A DNA stretch of 64,000 nt, taken from contig NZ_CP013382.1 of the NCBI RefSeq assembly GCF_001513745.1, positions 1,302,001 to 1,366,000 on the forward strand, in the 5' to 3' direction. The translations under genes and the position numbers were made by a program. This DNA comes from Burkholderia humptydooensis. Its GTDB lineage: Bacteria; Pseudomonadota; Gammaproteobacteria; Burkholderiales; Burkholderiaceae. Shown piece by piece: positions 47,421 to 56,234 of the stretch. The notes under the pieces are model-generated. The model had not been told where the DNA came from and ran no database searches. It saw nothing but the letters and a program-made list of their open reading frames with translations. Numbering within the stretch: the first letter of the stretch is position 1; every line of letters starts with the position of its first letter.

Positions 47421-48194
47421 TCAGCGCACGCGCCCGCTGCCCGGCCGGCCGGCCCATTCGCGCAGGTCGTCGAGCATCGGGATGCCGGCCAGCACGACGA
47501 GCAGGCCCGCGAGCGGAATCGTCACCGAATAGCCCACATGCTTGAAGCCGAGCGCGCCCGCGAGGCCGCCCGAGAAGAACATCGCGAGCATCGTGCCGAG
47601 CACGCGCAGCTTCTGCCGGTTCGCGTACACGTCGGGCTCGCCGGGGTCGACCTGCGTCGAGTTCCAGTAGAACAGCTTGCCGAGCTCGATGCCGAGATCG
47701 GTGACGATGCCCGTCATGTGCGTCGTGCGGATCTCGGCGTTCGAGAGCTTCGTGATGATCGCGTTCTGCAGGCCCATGATGAAGCACAGCAGAACGACCG
47801 TGACGGGCACGAAGAACGCCCGCCAGAGCGCCAGATGGCTGCCGAGCAGCCCGAAGCACAGCAGCAGGAACGCCTCCAGCAGCAGCGGGAACGCATAGCG
47901 GCTGTGCAGCCCCTTGCGGCGGCCCCAGTTGACGAGCACGGCCGACGTGGCCGCGCCCAGCAGGAACGACGCGAGCGACGCGATTCCCGCGAACACGAGC
48001 ACGATGTCGCCGAGGGCCGCCTGATCGGCGATCGCCGAGACGATGCCGCTCATGTGCGACGTGTACTGCTTGACGGCGAGAAAGCCGCCGGCGTTCGCGG
48101 CGCCCGCGACGAACGCCAGGGAAAAGCCGAGGTGGCGGTTCGCGTCGAGATTGCGGTCCTTTCCGGCGAGGCTGCGAAAGTAGGCGACAGGCAT
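47421..48194 (-). CDS. DUF1275 (YoaK-family) integral membrane protein
   Basis: 257 residues from the ATG at 48194, six to eight membrane spans. The signatures FVAGAANAGGFLAVKQYTSHMSG near residue 30 and EIRTTHMTGIVTDLGIELGK are typical of the YoaK/DUF1275 family. The function of the family is not known. It is divergent from the hyf-like operon at 48570, so they may share a control region. Confidence 0.88.
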   Translation of the reverse strand: MPVAYFRSLAGKDRNLDANRHLGFSLAFVAGAANAGGFLAVKQYTSHMSGIVSAIADQAALGDIVLVFAGIASLASFLLGAATSAVLVNWGRRKGLHSRYAFPLLLEAFLLLCFGLLGSHLALWRAFFVPVTVVLLCFIMGLQNAIITKLSNAEIRTTHMTGIVTDLGIELGKLFYWNSTQVDPGEPDVYANRQKLRVLGTMLAMFFSGGLAGALGFKHVGYSVTIPLAGLLVVLAGIPMLDDLREWAGRPGSGRVR

Positions 48195-48569
48195 GGTGTG
48201 GCGACGGGAGGGGCTGCGCGTCCGCTCACATGTCCGGGCCGGCGCGTGCGTGCGCCGCACGGCCGCGACGCGGGGTATACCGGAGGAACGAGGCGATGCG
48301 TATCGACGCGTATGGTGACAGATCGACAATGGTGCTAGGATGATAACGTCATTATCATACTCTTGTAACGAGATGGTCCTGCGATGACGCTCCGCCCGAC
48401 GCCCGAAACCAAAGAGGAGACGCGCTGCGCGGGCGCGCGCTGCGCGCACCGCGCACGTTGCGGCGCCGCATGCGCGCGGCCTTTCGCCGCTTGCGCGGCG
48501 CGCGCCGCTTCGCCATACTCGTTCGCACGTCGGCTGGTGCGACGCTAGGCGAACCGCGAGTCATACAAC
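48195..48569. promoter_or_regulatory. Divergent control region with ATGATAA-N5-TTATCAT palindrome
   Basis: 375 bp. At 48340-48358, ATGATAACGTCATTATCAT is a palindrome with perfect 7-bp arms and 5-bp spacer in an AT-rich pocket. Fur-like and other regulators use such sites, so iron or redox control of the hyf-like operon is possible. Between 48384 and 48548 a 54-codon Cys-rich frame exists but lacks support. The region after 48430 is GC-rich and shows nothing else. Confidence 0.45.
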
Positions 48570-50576
48570 ATGGAACAGGGCCTGCTTCTCCGATGCGTGC
48601 TGTTCATCGCGCTCGCGTGGCTCGCGCTCGGCTGCGCCGGACTCGCGAACATGCGCCGCACCGGTGTGATCGCACACGGTCTCTATCCGATCGGCGCGCT
48701 GGCGGGCCTCGCGCTCGCGGCAGCCGGTCTCGCCGGGGTGTTCGCCGGACCGTCGACGGCCGTGCTGCCGCTCGGCCTGCCCGATCTGCCGTTCCATCTG
48801 CGCATCGATGCGCTGTCCTCCTATTTCCTGTTCGTGCTCGGCGTGGTGACGGCGGGCGTCGGCGCGTTCTCGTCCGGCTACTTCCGCAAGGGCGAGGGCA
48901 CGGCGCCCGGCCTCATCTGCTTCGAATACCACGTGTGCGTCGCGAGCATGGCGCTTCTGCTCGTCGCGGACGACGCGTACTGCTTCATGGTCGCGTGGGA
49001 GACGCTGACGCTGTCGGCGACCTTCCTCGTGATGACGAACCACCGGATCGCCGAGATCCGCCGCGCCGCATTCCTCTATTTCCTGATCTCGCACGTCGGC
49101 GCGCTCGCGCTCCTGCTGTGCTTCGGCCTGCTGCAGGCGGGCACGGGCGATTACACGTTCGCGAACATGCGCGTCCAGCATCTCGACGGGCTCGCCGCGT
49201 CGGCCGCGTTCGTGCTCGCGCTCGCCGGCTTCGGCGCGAAGGCGGGCATCTTCCCGCTTCACGTGTGGCTGCCGGACGCGCATCCGGCCGCGCCGTCACC
49301 CGTGTCCGCGCTCCTGAGCGGCTTCGTGCTGAAGGTCGGCCTGTACGGGATCCTGCGCACGGTGCTCGACCTGCTGCACGTGCAGGTGGCGTGGTGGGGC
49401 GTGCTCATGCTCGCGCTCGGCCTGTTCAGCGCGTTGCTCGGCGTCGTGTTCAGCACGATCCAGACCGACATGAAGCGGCTGCTCGCCTATTCGTCGATCG
49501 ACAACGTCGGCCTGATGTGCGTGAGCCTCGGGCTCACGATCCTGTTCCTCGGCTACCGGCTGCCCGCGCTCGCCGCGCTGTCGCTGACGGCGCTGCTGTA
49601 TCAGATCGTCGCGCACGCGTGCTTCAAGAGCCTGCTGTTCCTCGGCACGGGCGCCGTGCTGCACGCGACGGGCGAGCGCAATCTCGGCCGGCTCGGCGGC
49701 CTGATCCGCTTCATGCCGTGGACCGCGTGGGCGATGCTCGTCGCGGTCGCCGCGAGCGCCGGGCTGCCGCCGTCGAGCGGCTTCGTGTCCGAATGGCTGC
49801 TCGTGCAGAGCTTCCTGTTCACGCCGGGCCTGCCGGATTCGGTGCTCGGGATGACGGTGCCGCTCGTCGCGGCGCTCGTCGCGCTGACGGCGGCGCTCGC
49901 CGGCTACACGATGGTCAAGTTCTTCGGCATCGTGTTCCTCGGCCAGCCGCGCGAGGCCAAGCTCGAGCGCGCGCGCGACGCGAGCCCGTGGGAGCGCGTC
50001 GCGTTCGGCTGGTTCGCGGCGGCGAGCGTGCTGCTCGGCCTCGCGCCCGTCCAGTACGTGAAGGTGCTCGACGCGGTCACGCGCGCGCTGATCGGCGCGG
50101 GCATCGGCGGAACGAACCACGGATGGCTGCTGTTCGCGCCCGTGTCCACCGCGCGCGCGAGCTACATGCCGGCGCTCTTCATGCTGTTCTTCGTCGCGTG
50201 CTGCGCGCTCGCGTGGCTGCTCGTGCGGCGCTTCTACCACGGGCAGCTCCGGCGCTCGGCGCCGTGGTCGTGCGGCAATCCGTTCGTGACCGCGCGGATG
50301 CAGGACACGGCCGAAGGCTTCGGTCAGCCGATCCGCGAGATCTTCACACCGTTCTTCCGCGTCGAGCGGCGGCTGCCGTCGCCGTACGACCGGCAGCCGG
50401 AATACCGGATGAGCGTCGCGGACCGCACGTGGCATCTGCTGTACGAGCCGATCGCCGCGCTGGTGAACCGCGTCGCCTCGCTCGTCGGGCTGTTGCAGAC
50501 GGGGCGCATCGCGGTCTATCTGATGTACAGCTTCATCGTGCTGATCGTCCTTTTGACGGTGGTGAGACGATGGTGA
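48570..50576 (+). CDS. hyfB: Hydrogenase-4-like subunit B (antiporter-like membrane subunit)
   Basis: 668 residues, about 15 TM helices. It matches the NuoL/HyfB antiporter-like family: WETLTLSATFLVMTNHR, then FGAKAGIFPLHVWLPDAHPAAPSPVSALLSG with the conserved Lys and His for proton translocation, and DMKRLLAYSSIDN. The C-terminal 110 residues (PWSCGNPFVTARMQDTAEGF) are typical of HyfB rather than NuoL. It starts the six-gene operon and overlaps the next gene by 7 bp. Confidence 0.92.
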   Translation: MEQGLLLRCVLFIALAWLALGCAGLANMRRTGVIAHGLYPIGALAGLALAAAGLAGVFAGPSTAVLPLGLPDLPFHLRIDALSSYFLFVLGVVTAGVGAFSSGYFRKGEGTAPGLICFEYHVCVASMALLLVADDAYCFMVAWETLTLSATFLVMTNHRIAEIRRAAFLYFLISHVGALALLLCFGLLQAGTGDYTFANMRVQHLDGLAASAAFVLALAGFGAKAGIFPLHVWLPDAHPAAPSPVSALLSGFVLKVGLYGILRTVLDLLHVQVAWWGVLMLALGLFSALLGVVFSTIQTDMKRLLAYSSIDNVGLMCVSLGLTILFLGYRLPALAALSLTALLYQIVAHACFKSLLFLGTGAVLHATGERNLGRLGGLIRFMPWTAWAMLVAVAASAGLPPSSGFVSEWLLVQSFLFTPGLPDSVLGMTVPLVAALVALTAALAGYTMVKFFGIVFLGQPREAKLERARDASPWERVAFGWFAAASVLLGLAPVQYVKVLDAVTRALIGAGIGGTNHGWLLFAPVSTARASYMPALFMLFFVACCALAWLLVRRFYHGQLRRSAPWSCGNPFVTARMQDTAEGFGQPIREIFTPFFRVERRLPSPYDRQPEYRMSVADRTWHLLYEPIAALVNRVASLVGLLQTGRIAVYLMYSFIVLIVLLTVVRRW

Positions 50577-51520
50577 CCGCATCCGGCATCCTGTCACAGA
50601 CGCTCGAGATTCTCGTCGCGCTCGCGGCCGCGCCGCTGTTGACGGGCTGGGTCAACCAGTGCCGCGCGTGGCTGCAGAACCGCCGCGCGCCGAGCATCTG
50701 GCAGCCGTACCGGATGCTGCACAAGCTGTTCAACAAGGAATCGATCGTCGCGGCGCACGCGAGCCCGCTCTTTCGCGGCGCGCCTTACGTGGTCTGGGCG
50801 GCGATGACGCTCGCGTGCGCGATCGTGCCGACGCTGTCGACCGAGCTGCCGTTCTCGCCCGCCGCCGACGCGATCGCGCTCGTCGGCCTGTTCGCGCTCG
50901 CGCGCGTCGCGCTGTCGCTCGCGGCGATGGACATCGGTACCGCGTTCGGCACGCTCGGCGCGCGCCGCGAAATGCTGATCGGCTTCCTCGCTGAACCGGC
51001 GCTCCTGATGGTGCTGTTCTCGGCGTCGCTGATCACGCGCTCGACGCTGCTGACGAGCATCGTCGCGACGCTCGGCCACCGCGAGATCGTGATCTATCCG
51101 AGCCTCGCGTTCGCGGGGATCGCGTTTACGCTCGTGTCGCTCGCGGAGAACGCGCGGCTGCCGGTCGACAACCCCGCGACGCACCTCGAGCTGACGATGA
51201 TTCACGAGGCGCTGATCCTCGAATATTCGGGCCGCCATCTCGCGCTGATGGAATGGGCGGCAAGCCTGAAGCTCTTCGCGTATTCGTGCATCGGCCTCGC
51301 GCTCTTCATGCCGTGGGGGATCGCCGAGGCGGGCAGTCCGCTCGCGCTGCTGTTCGCGCTGCCGGCGCTCTTCATCAAGCTGCTCCTGGGCGGCGCGGCG
51401 CTCGCCGTCGTCGAGACGACGAACGCGAAGATGCGCCTGTTCCGCGTGCCCGAATTTCTCGCGACCGCGTTCCTGCTCGCGGTGATCGGCATGCTCGTCC
51501 ATTTCCTGCTGGGGGCGTAG
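50570..51520 (+). CDS. hyfC: Hydrogenase-4-like subunit C (NuoH-type)
   Basis: 316 residues, eight TM helices, with NuoH/HyfC landmarks: RRAPSIWQPYRMLHKLFNKE in the first loop, EMLIGFLAEPALLMVLF, and NPATHLELTMIHEALILEYSGRHLALMEW, which contains the conserved acidic residues at the interface with the catalytic subunits. It anchors the hydrophilic arm. Starts within the end of hyfB (ATGGTGA). Confidence 0.92.
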   Translation: MVTASGILSQTLEILVALAAAPLLTGWVNQCRAWLQNRRAPSIWQPYRMLHKLFNKESIVAAHASPLFRGAPYVVWAAMTLACAIVPTLSTELPFSPAADAIALVGLFALARVALSLAAMDIGTAFGTLGARREMLIGFLAEPALLMVLFSASLITRSTLLTSIVATLGHREIVIYPSLAFAGIAFTLVSLAENARLPVDNPATHLELTMIHEALILEYSGRHLALMEWAASLKLFAYSCIGLALFMPWGIAEAGSPLALLFALPALFIKLLLGGAALAVVETTNAKMRLFRVPEFLATAFLLAVIGMLVHFLLGA

Positions 51521-52180
51521 ATGCACGGCTACGCGACGCAGCTCGTCAATTTCCTCGCGGCGATCCTGCTGCTCCTGTCGTTCGCGATGCTGAGCCAGCG
51601 GCGGATCCTGTCGCTGATCCATCTGTATACGCTGCAGGGCGTCGCGCTCGTGTCGGCGAACCTGATTCTCGGCTTCGTGACGGCGGACACGCATCTGTAC
51701 GTGTCCGCCGCGCTCACGCTGCTGCTGAAGGTCGGGCTGATCCCGTGGATCCTGTACCGGCTCGTGCAGCGGCTGAACGTGAAGGCCGACGTCGAGCCGC
51801 TCCTGAACATCCCGACGACGCTCGTCGCCGGCATCGCGCTCGTGATCGTCGCGTTCAACGTCGCGGCGCCGATCAGCCGGCTCGCCGAATCGGCCGCGCG
51901 CGGCACGCTCGGCATCGCGCTCGCGTGCGTGCTGCTGTCGTTCATGATGATGATCACGCGCGCGAAGGCGATTCCGCAGGTGATCGGCTTCCTGTCGATG
52001 GAAAACGGCCTGTTCTTCGCCGCCGCGGCGGCGACCAACGGGATGCCGATGATCGTCGAGCTCGGGATCGGGCTCGACGTGCTCGTCGGTATCCTGATCC
52101 TCGGCGTATTCATGTTCCAGATCCGCGAGCAGTTCGACAGCCTCGACATCCACCATCTCGAGAAACTGAAAGATGATTGA
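51521..52180 (+). CDS. hyfE: Hydrogenase-4-like subunit E (NuoK-like plus extension)
   Basis: 219 residues, six TM helices, HyfE family: LLSFAMLSQRRILSLIHLYTLQG at the start and IGFLSMENGLFFAAAAATNGMP, the NuoK-like Glu-containing helix, near residue 150. The C-terminus FQIREQFDSLDIHHLEKLKDD is conserved in HyfE. Its ATG follows the hyfC stop with no gap, and its end overlaps hyfF by 8 bp. Confidence 0.9.
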   Translation: MHGYATQLVNFLAAILLLLSFAMLSQRRILSLIHLYTLQGVALVSANLILGFVTADTHLYVSAALTLLLKVGLIPWILYRLVQRLNVKADVEPLLNIPTTLVAGIALVIVAFNVAAPISRLAESAARGTLGIALACVLLSFMMMITRAKAIPQVIGFLSMENGLFFAAAAATNGMPMIVELGIGLDVLVGILILGVFMFQIREQFDSLDIHHLEKLKDD

Positions 52181-53633
52181 CGTCTACGTGCTGCTTGCGT
52201 CGCTCGGCCTTCCGCTCGTCGCGGGCGGATGCCTTGCGCTCGTGCGGCGGCAGCACGTCGCGCGCGCGCTGAACGTCGGCTTCAGCTTTCTCACGTGCGC
52301 GGCGACGCTCGCGCTCGCCGCGCGCACCGTCGCGAACGGGCCGATGTACGCGGTGGGGAAGCTTTTCCTCGTCGATCCGTTCAACGTGTTCCTCGTCGCG
52401 CTGACGGCGTTCGTCGGCTGGACGACGTCGCTGTTCTCGAATCCGTACATGCGCATCGAGCAGGACCGCGGCAAGATGAGCGACGGCCGGATGCGGCTCT
52501 ATCACTGCATGTATCAGTTGTTCATCTTCGCGATGCTGCTCGCTCTGCTCACGAACAACGTCGGCGTGCTGTGGGTCGCGATGGAGGCGGCGACGCTCGC
52601 GACGGTGCTGCTCGTCAGCGTCTACCGGACCGCGGCGAGCCTCGAGGCCGCGTGGAAGTACTTCATCCTGTGCGGCGTCGGCATCGCGCAGGCGCTGTTC
52701 GGCACGATCCTCCTGTATCTCGCGGCGGGCCGGCTGCTCGCGGACGGCGACGCGCTGCTGTGGACGAGCCTGAACGCAGTCAAGACGCAGCTCGATCCGA
52801 CGATCATGTCGATCGCATTCGTGTTCCTGCTCGTCGGCTACGGGACCAAGGTGGGGCTCGTGCCGATGCACAACTGGCTGCCCGACGCGCACGCCGAAGG
52901 CCCGACGCCGATCTCGGCGGTGCTCTCGGGGCTGCTGCTGAACGTCGCGCTGTACGCGGTGCTGCGCTGCAAGGTGCTCGCCGACGGCGCGCTCGGCAAC
53001 GCGCTGCCCGGGCACCTGCTCGTCGGCTTCGGGCTCGTGTCGGTGCTCGTCGCGTCGTTCTCGCTGTTCCGGCAAAAGGACGTGAAGCGGCTGTTCTCGT
53101 ATTCGTCGATCGAGCACATGGGCCTGATGACGTTCGCATTCGGCCTCGGCGGCCCGGTCGCGACGTTCGCGGGGCTGCTGCACATGACGGTTCACTCGCT
53201 CGTCAAGTCGGCGATTTTCTTCGCGGTCGGGCACGCGGCGCAGAAGGCGCACACGCAGGCGATCGACGGCATCCGCGGGCTCCTGCAGGTGAGCCCGACG
53301 GTCGGCTGGGGGATGATGCTCGGCACGCTCGCGATCCTCGGCATGCCGCCGTTCGGCGTGTTCGCGAGCGAATTCCTGATCCTGACGACGGCGATCGCGA
53401 AGCTCCCGTGGAGCGCACCGTTCCTGCTCGTCGCGCTCGCGGCGGCGTTCGCGGCGATCTTCATGCGCGTGCAGCGGATGGTGTTCGGCGAATCGAACGT
53501 CGCATCGCTCGAGCATCCGCCGGCGCTGCTGCCGGTGTTCGTTCACCTCGCCCTCGGCTTGATGCTCGGGCTCTACGTGCCGCCGTATCTCGCGACCTGG
53601 TATCGGCAGGCGGCGGCGATGATCGCGGGGTAG
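52173..53633 (+). CDS. hyfF: Hydrogenase-4-like subunit F (antiporter-like)
   Basis: 486 residues, about 14 TM helices, NuoN/HyfF type: WVAMEAATLATVLLVSVYRT, then GYGTKVGLVPMHNWLPDAHAEGPTPISAVLSGLLLN, with the conserved Lys of the proton path, and DVKRLFSYSSIEHMG. Together with HyfB it makes the proton- or sodium-pumping part. There is no HyfD homolog in the operon. Confidence 0.92.
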   Translation: MIDVYVLLASLGLPLVAGGCLALVRRQHVARALNVGFSFLTCAATLALAARTVANGPMYAVGKLFLVDPFNVFLVALTAFVGWTTSLFSNPYMRIEQDRGKMSDGRMRLYHCMYQLFIFAMLLALLTNNVGVLWVAMEAATLATVLLVSVYRTAASLEAAWKYFILCGVGIAQALFGTILLYLAAGRLLADGDALLWTSLNAVKTQLDPTIMSIAFVFLLVGYGTKVGLVPMHNWLPDAHAEGPTPISAVLSGLLLNVALYAVLRCKVLADGALGNALPGHLLVGFGLVSVLVASFSLFRQKDVKRLFSYSSIEHMGLMTFAFGLGGPVATFAGLLHMTVHSLVKSAIFFAVGHAAQKAHTQAIDGIRGLLQVSPTVGWGMMLGTLAILGMPPFGVFASEFLILTTAIAKLPWSAPFLLVALAAAFAAIFMRVQRMVFGESNVASLEHPPALLPVFVHLALGLMLGLYVPPYLATWYRQAAAMIAG

Positions 53634-53636
53634 CCG

Positions 53637-55325
53637 ATGCGAACCGACTCCTTCCAGATTCCCGGTCAGACGCGCGTGGCAAGCGCGGCAGGGCAGGCGC
53701 GCGTCGTGTTCGCGTCGGTCGACGCCGATGCGTGGACGCGCGCCGCCGAGACGATTTGCGAGGCCGGCGGGCGGCTCGTCACGCTGTGGGGCGGCGAGCC
53801 CGTCGCCGGATGCTTCGAGGTGTGCGCCGCGTTCGAGCTGGACGACGGGCTGTTGTGGTTGCGCCTGCCGGTCGAACCGGCGTCGAACGAAGGGCGGGAG
53901 GCAGGCGAAGCCGGCAATGAGAAAGAAGCCGACGGCGCGGGCGACTACCCGGATCTGTCGACGATCTTCGCCGGCGCGGCGCGAATGCAGCGGGCGATTC
54001 GCGATCTCGTCGGCCTGCGCGCGCGCGGCGCGGACGACATGCGGCCGTGGCTCGATCACGGTGCATGGCCGCGCGGCTACCATCCGCTGCGCCGGCGTGC
54101 GACGGGCCGCGAGCGCTTCGAGACCGCGACGGCCGACTATCCGTTCGTGCCGGTCGCGGGCGACGGCGTGCACGAGATCGCGGTCGGGCCGATTCATGCG
54201 GGCGTGATCGAGCCTGGGCATTTCCGCTTCTCGGTGGTCGGCGAAAAGGTGCTGCGGCTCGAGGAACGGCTCGGCTACGCGCATCGCGGCGTCGAGCGGC
54301 TCTTCGAGCGCGCGGATGCGCTCGCGGGCGGCCGGCTCGCCGCGCGCATCGCCGGCGATTCGACGGTCGCGTTCACATGGGCGTACTGCATGGCGCTCGA
54401 ACAGGCGCTGAAGGTCCGCGTGCCGGACCGCGCGCTGCGGCTGCGCGCGCTGCTGCTCGAGCGCGAGCGCGTCGCCAACCATCTCGGCGATCTCGGCGCG
54501 CTCGGCAACGACGCGGGCTTTGCGGTCGGCCTCGCGCATTTCTCGCGGCTCAAGGAAGACTGGCTGCGCCTGAACGACCGGATCTTCGGGCATCGCTATC
54601 TGATGGATCGAATCGCGCCGGGCGGCGTCGAGCGCGACGTCGCGGCGGACGACGCCGCGGCGATCGTCGCGCAGTGCGACCGGATCGAGGGCGAAGTGCG
54701 CACGATGCAGTCGATCTACGACGATCAGTCCGGCCTGCAGGACCGCTTTGCCGGCACCGGGCGGCTCACCGCGCGGACGGCCGCGCACTTCGGCGTGTGC
54801 GGGCTCGTTGCGCGGGCGAGCGGGCAGGCGCGCGACGTGCGCGGCGACCACCGGCTCGCGCCGTACGACGCGGTGCCCATCGACGTCGTCAGCGACGCGC
54901 GCGGCGACGTCGCGGCGCGCGTTGCGGTGCGCTTCGCCGAAACGTACGAGTCGATGCGCGCGATTCGCGCGCTGCTCGCCGGCCTGCCGGGCGACGGAAT
55001 TGCCGCCGAGGTCGCGCTCGCCGCGAACGTTCCGGGCAACCCGGCCGATGCGGAAGGCGCTGAAGATGCGGGAGACGGACGCGGTGCGGGAAGCGCAGCC
55101 GACGATGCGCGGCGGCGCGGCATCGGCTGGGTCGAAGGCTGGCGCGGGCCGGTGCTCGTCGCGCTCGAACTCGATGCGCGCGGCGCCGTCGCGCGCTGCC
55201 ATTGCCACGATCCGTCATGGCACAACTGGCCCGCGCTCGAGCATGCGATCATCGGCAACATCGTGGCCGACTTCCCGTTGATCAACAAGTCGTTCAACCT
55301 GAACTACGCGGGGCACGACCTGTAA
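53637..55325 (+). CDS. hyfG: HyfG/NuoCD-like large subunit without NiFe ligands
   Basis: 562 residues fusing a NuoC-like part (about 20-150, with DYPDLSTIFAGAARMQRAI) to a NuoD-like part, as in HycE/HyfG. In NiFe hydrogenases the RxCGxCxxxH motif follows HRGxE; here, after HRGVERLFER, the matching stretch is RIAGDSTVAF (237-246), with Ala and Ser for the two Cys. The C-terminal DPCxxCxxH motif is replaced by DPSWHNWPALEH (525-536). So none of the four Ni-binding Cys exists. It is therefore not a hydrogenase but resembles Ehr complexes (energy-converting-hydrogenase-related). Confidence 0.9.
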   Translation: MRTDSFQIPGQTRVASAAGQARVVFASVDADAWTRAAETICEAGGRLVTLWGGEPVAGCFEVCAAFELDDGLLWLRLPVEPASNEGREAGEAGNEKEADGAGDYPDLSTIFAGAARMQRAIRDLVGLRARGADDMRPWLDHGAWPRGYHPLRRRATGRERFETATADYPFVPVAGDGVHEIAVGPIHAGVIEPGHFRFSVVGEKVLRLEERLGYAHRGVERLFERADALAGGRLAARIAGDSTVAFTWAYCMALEQALKVRVPDRALRLRALLLERERVANHLGDLGALGNDAGFAVGLAHFSRLKEDWLRLNDRIFGHRYLMDRIAPGGVERDVAADDAAAIVAQCDRIEGEVRTMQSIYDDQSGLQDRFAGTGRLTARTAAHFGVCGLVARASGQARDVRGDHRLAPYDAVPIDVVSDARGDVAARVAVRFAETYESMRAIRALLAGLPGDGIAAEVALAANVPGNPADAEGAEDAGDGRGAGSAADDARRRGIGWVEGWRGPVLVALELDARGAVARCHCHDPSWHNWPALEHAIIGNIVADFPLINKSFNLNYAGHDL

Positions 55326-55849
55326 TGTGGCAGCTCATCAAACAGATCGCACGCACCGGCCGGCCCGACGAGCCCGCGCCGATGGGCGAAGACGCATGGC
55401 AGCGGGATGCGCAGCCCATCCGGCAGGAGATTCTCGACATCCTCGGCCGCGCGCTGTGCATCCGCGCGGTTGATGCCGGCTCGTGCAACGGCTGCGAGCT
55501 CGAACTGCACGCGCTCGGCAATCCGTACTACAACATCGAAGGCCTCGGCATCAAGTTCGTCGCGAGCCCCCGGCACGCGGACATGCTGCTGATCACCGGG
55601 CCGCTCACGCTGAACATGCGCGACGCCGTGCGTCTCGCGTATGACGCGACGCCCGCGCCGAAGCTCGTCGTCGCGGCAGGCGATTGCGCATGCACGGGCG
55701 GCGTGTTCGCGGGCAGCTACGCGGTGTGCGGGCCCGTCGAGACGCTCGTGCCGGTCGACATCGCGATTCCGGGCTGCCCGCCGCGGCCGCTCGATCTGCT
55801 GCGCGGCATCCGCAGCGCGCTCGAACGCGTGCGCACGGACATGCGTTGA
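55325..55849 (+). CDS. hyfI: HyfI/NuoB-like small subunit with intact 4Fe-4S site
   Basis: 174 residues from an ATG overlapping the hyfG stop (TAATG). CNGCE (Cys54, Cys57), DCACTGG (Cys121 or Cys123) and GCPPRP (Cys151) make the N2-type [4Fe-4S] ligand set of the NuoB/HyfI family. So electron transfer to the active site region is kept although the Ni site is lost. It is the last gene of the operon; no HyfA/HyfH ferredoxin or hyp maturation genes are present. Confidence 0.92.
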   Translation: MWQLIKQIARTGRPDEPAPMGEDAWQRDAQPIRQEILDILGRALCIRAVDAGSCNGCELELHALGNPYYNIEGLGIKFVASPRHADMLLITGPLTLNMRDAVRLAYDATPAPKLVVAAGDCACTGGVFAGSYAVCGPVETLVPVDIAIPGCPPRPLDLLRGIRSALERVRTDMR

Positions 55850-56234
55850 CGCCCTCCGGGCGTCGTCGATGCGCTGCACAACACTCGATTATTCGTCGGC
55901 GACTCCTCTTCGCATCGAGATACATTCAAACTGTTCGATCGGCGCGTCGTGACGGCCGGCGCAGCCGTGCGCGCGATCCGCAAACGTATCCATTCCACTT
56001 GTAGGGGAATCCCTACGTCCGCTGCGCATAATCCTACGCCGCTCTCGTCTTTTACTGATTTCCAATCGGGCACTTTTTATCGCACCCTTGATGGATCGAA
56101 AAATACAAAAAATTGCCGCGCCTGCCCGAAGCTGTACCTGATTCGTACTCCGCCAGTTTCCCGAAAGACGCGAAAACTCCTTGTCAAGGTCATGTTCGGC
56201 CGAGCGAGCAACGAAATAGAAAGGCACGAAGTCG
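55850..56234. promoter_or_regulatory. Intergenic control region before the GNAT-like gene
   Basis: 385 bp between hyfI and the next gene, AT-rich from 56040 to 56230. It holds the GTAGGGGAATCCCTAC palindrome at 56001 and a further half-site. No gene is supported. Both promoter and leader of the downstream gene are probably here. Confidence 0.5.
56001..56016. promoter_or_regulatory. Perfect palindrome GTAGGGGAATCCCTAC
   Basis: Arms GTAGGG and CCCTAC flank GAAT, an exact match to TAGGG-N4-CCCTA. A second right half, ATAATCCTACG, at 56028-56038 repeats sequence found at 32416-32426. The site is about 220 bp upstream of the GNAT-like gene. Its likely binder is the NarL-type regulator encoded at 32559; this is inferred from co-occurrence in the region. 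Confidence 0.55.

Noticed and set aside
48384..48548. 54-codon Cys-rich frame before hyfB
   Set aside because: The Cys come from GC-rich repeats (TGCGCG), the frame lacks a ribosome site, and no family fits.
53637..55325. Calling the hyf cluster a formate hydrogenlyase
   Set aside because: The four Ni-binding Cys are absent, and formate dehydrogenase and hyp genes are not present.
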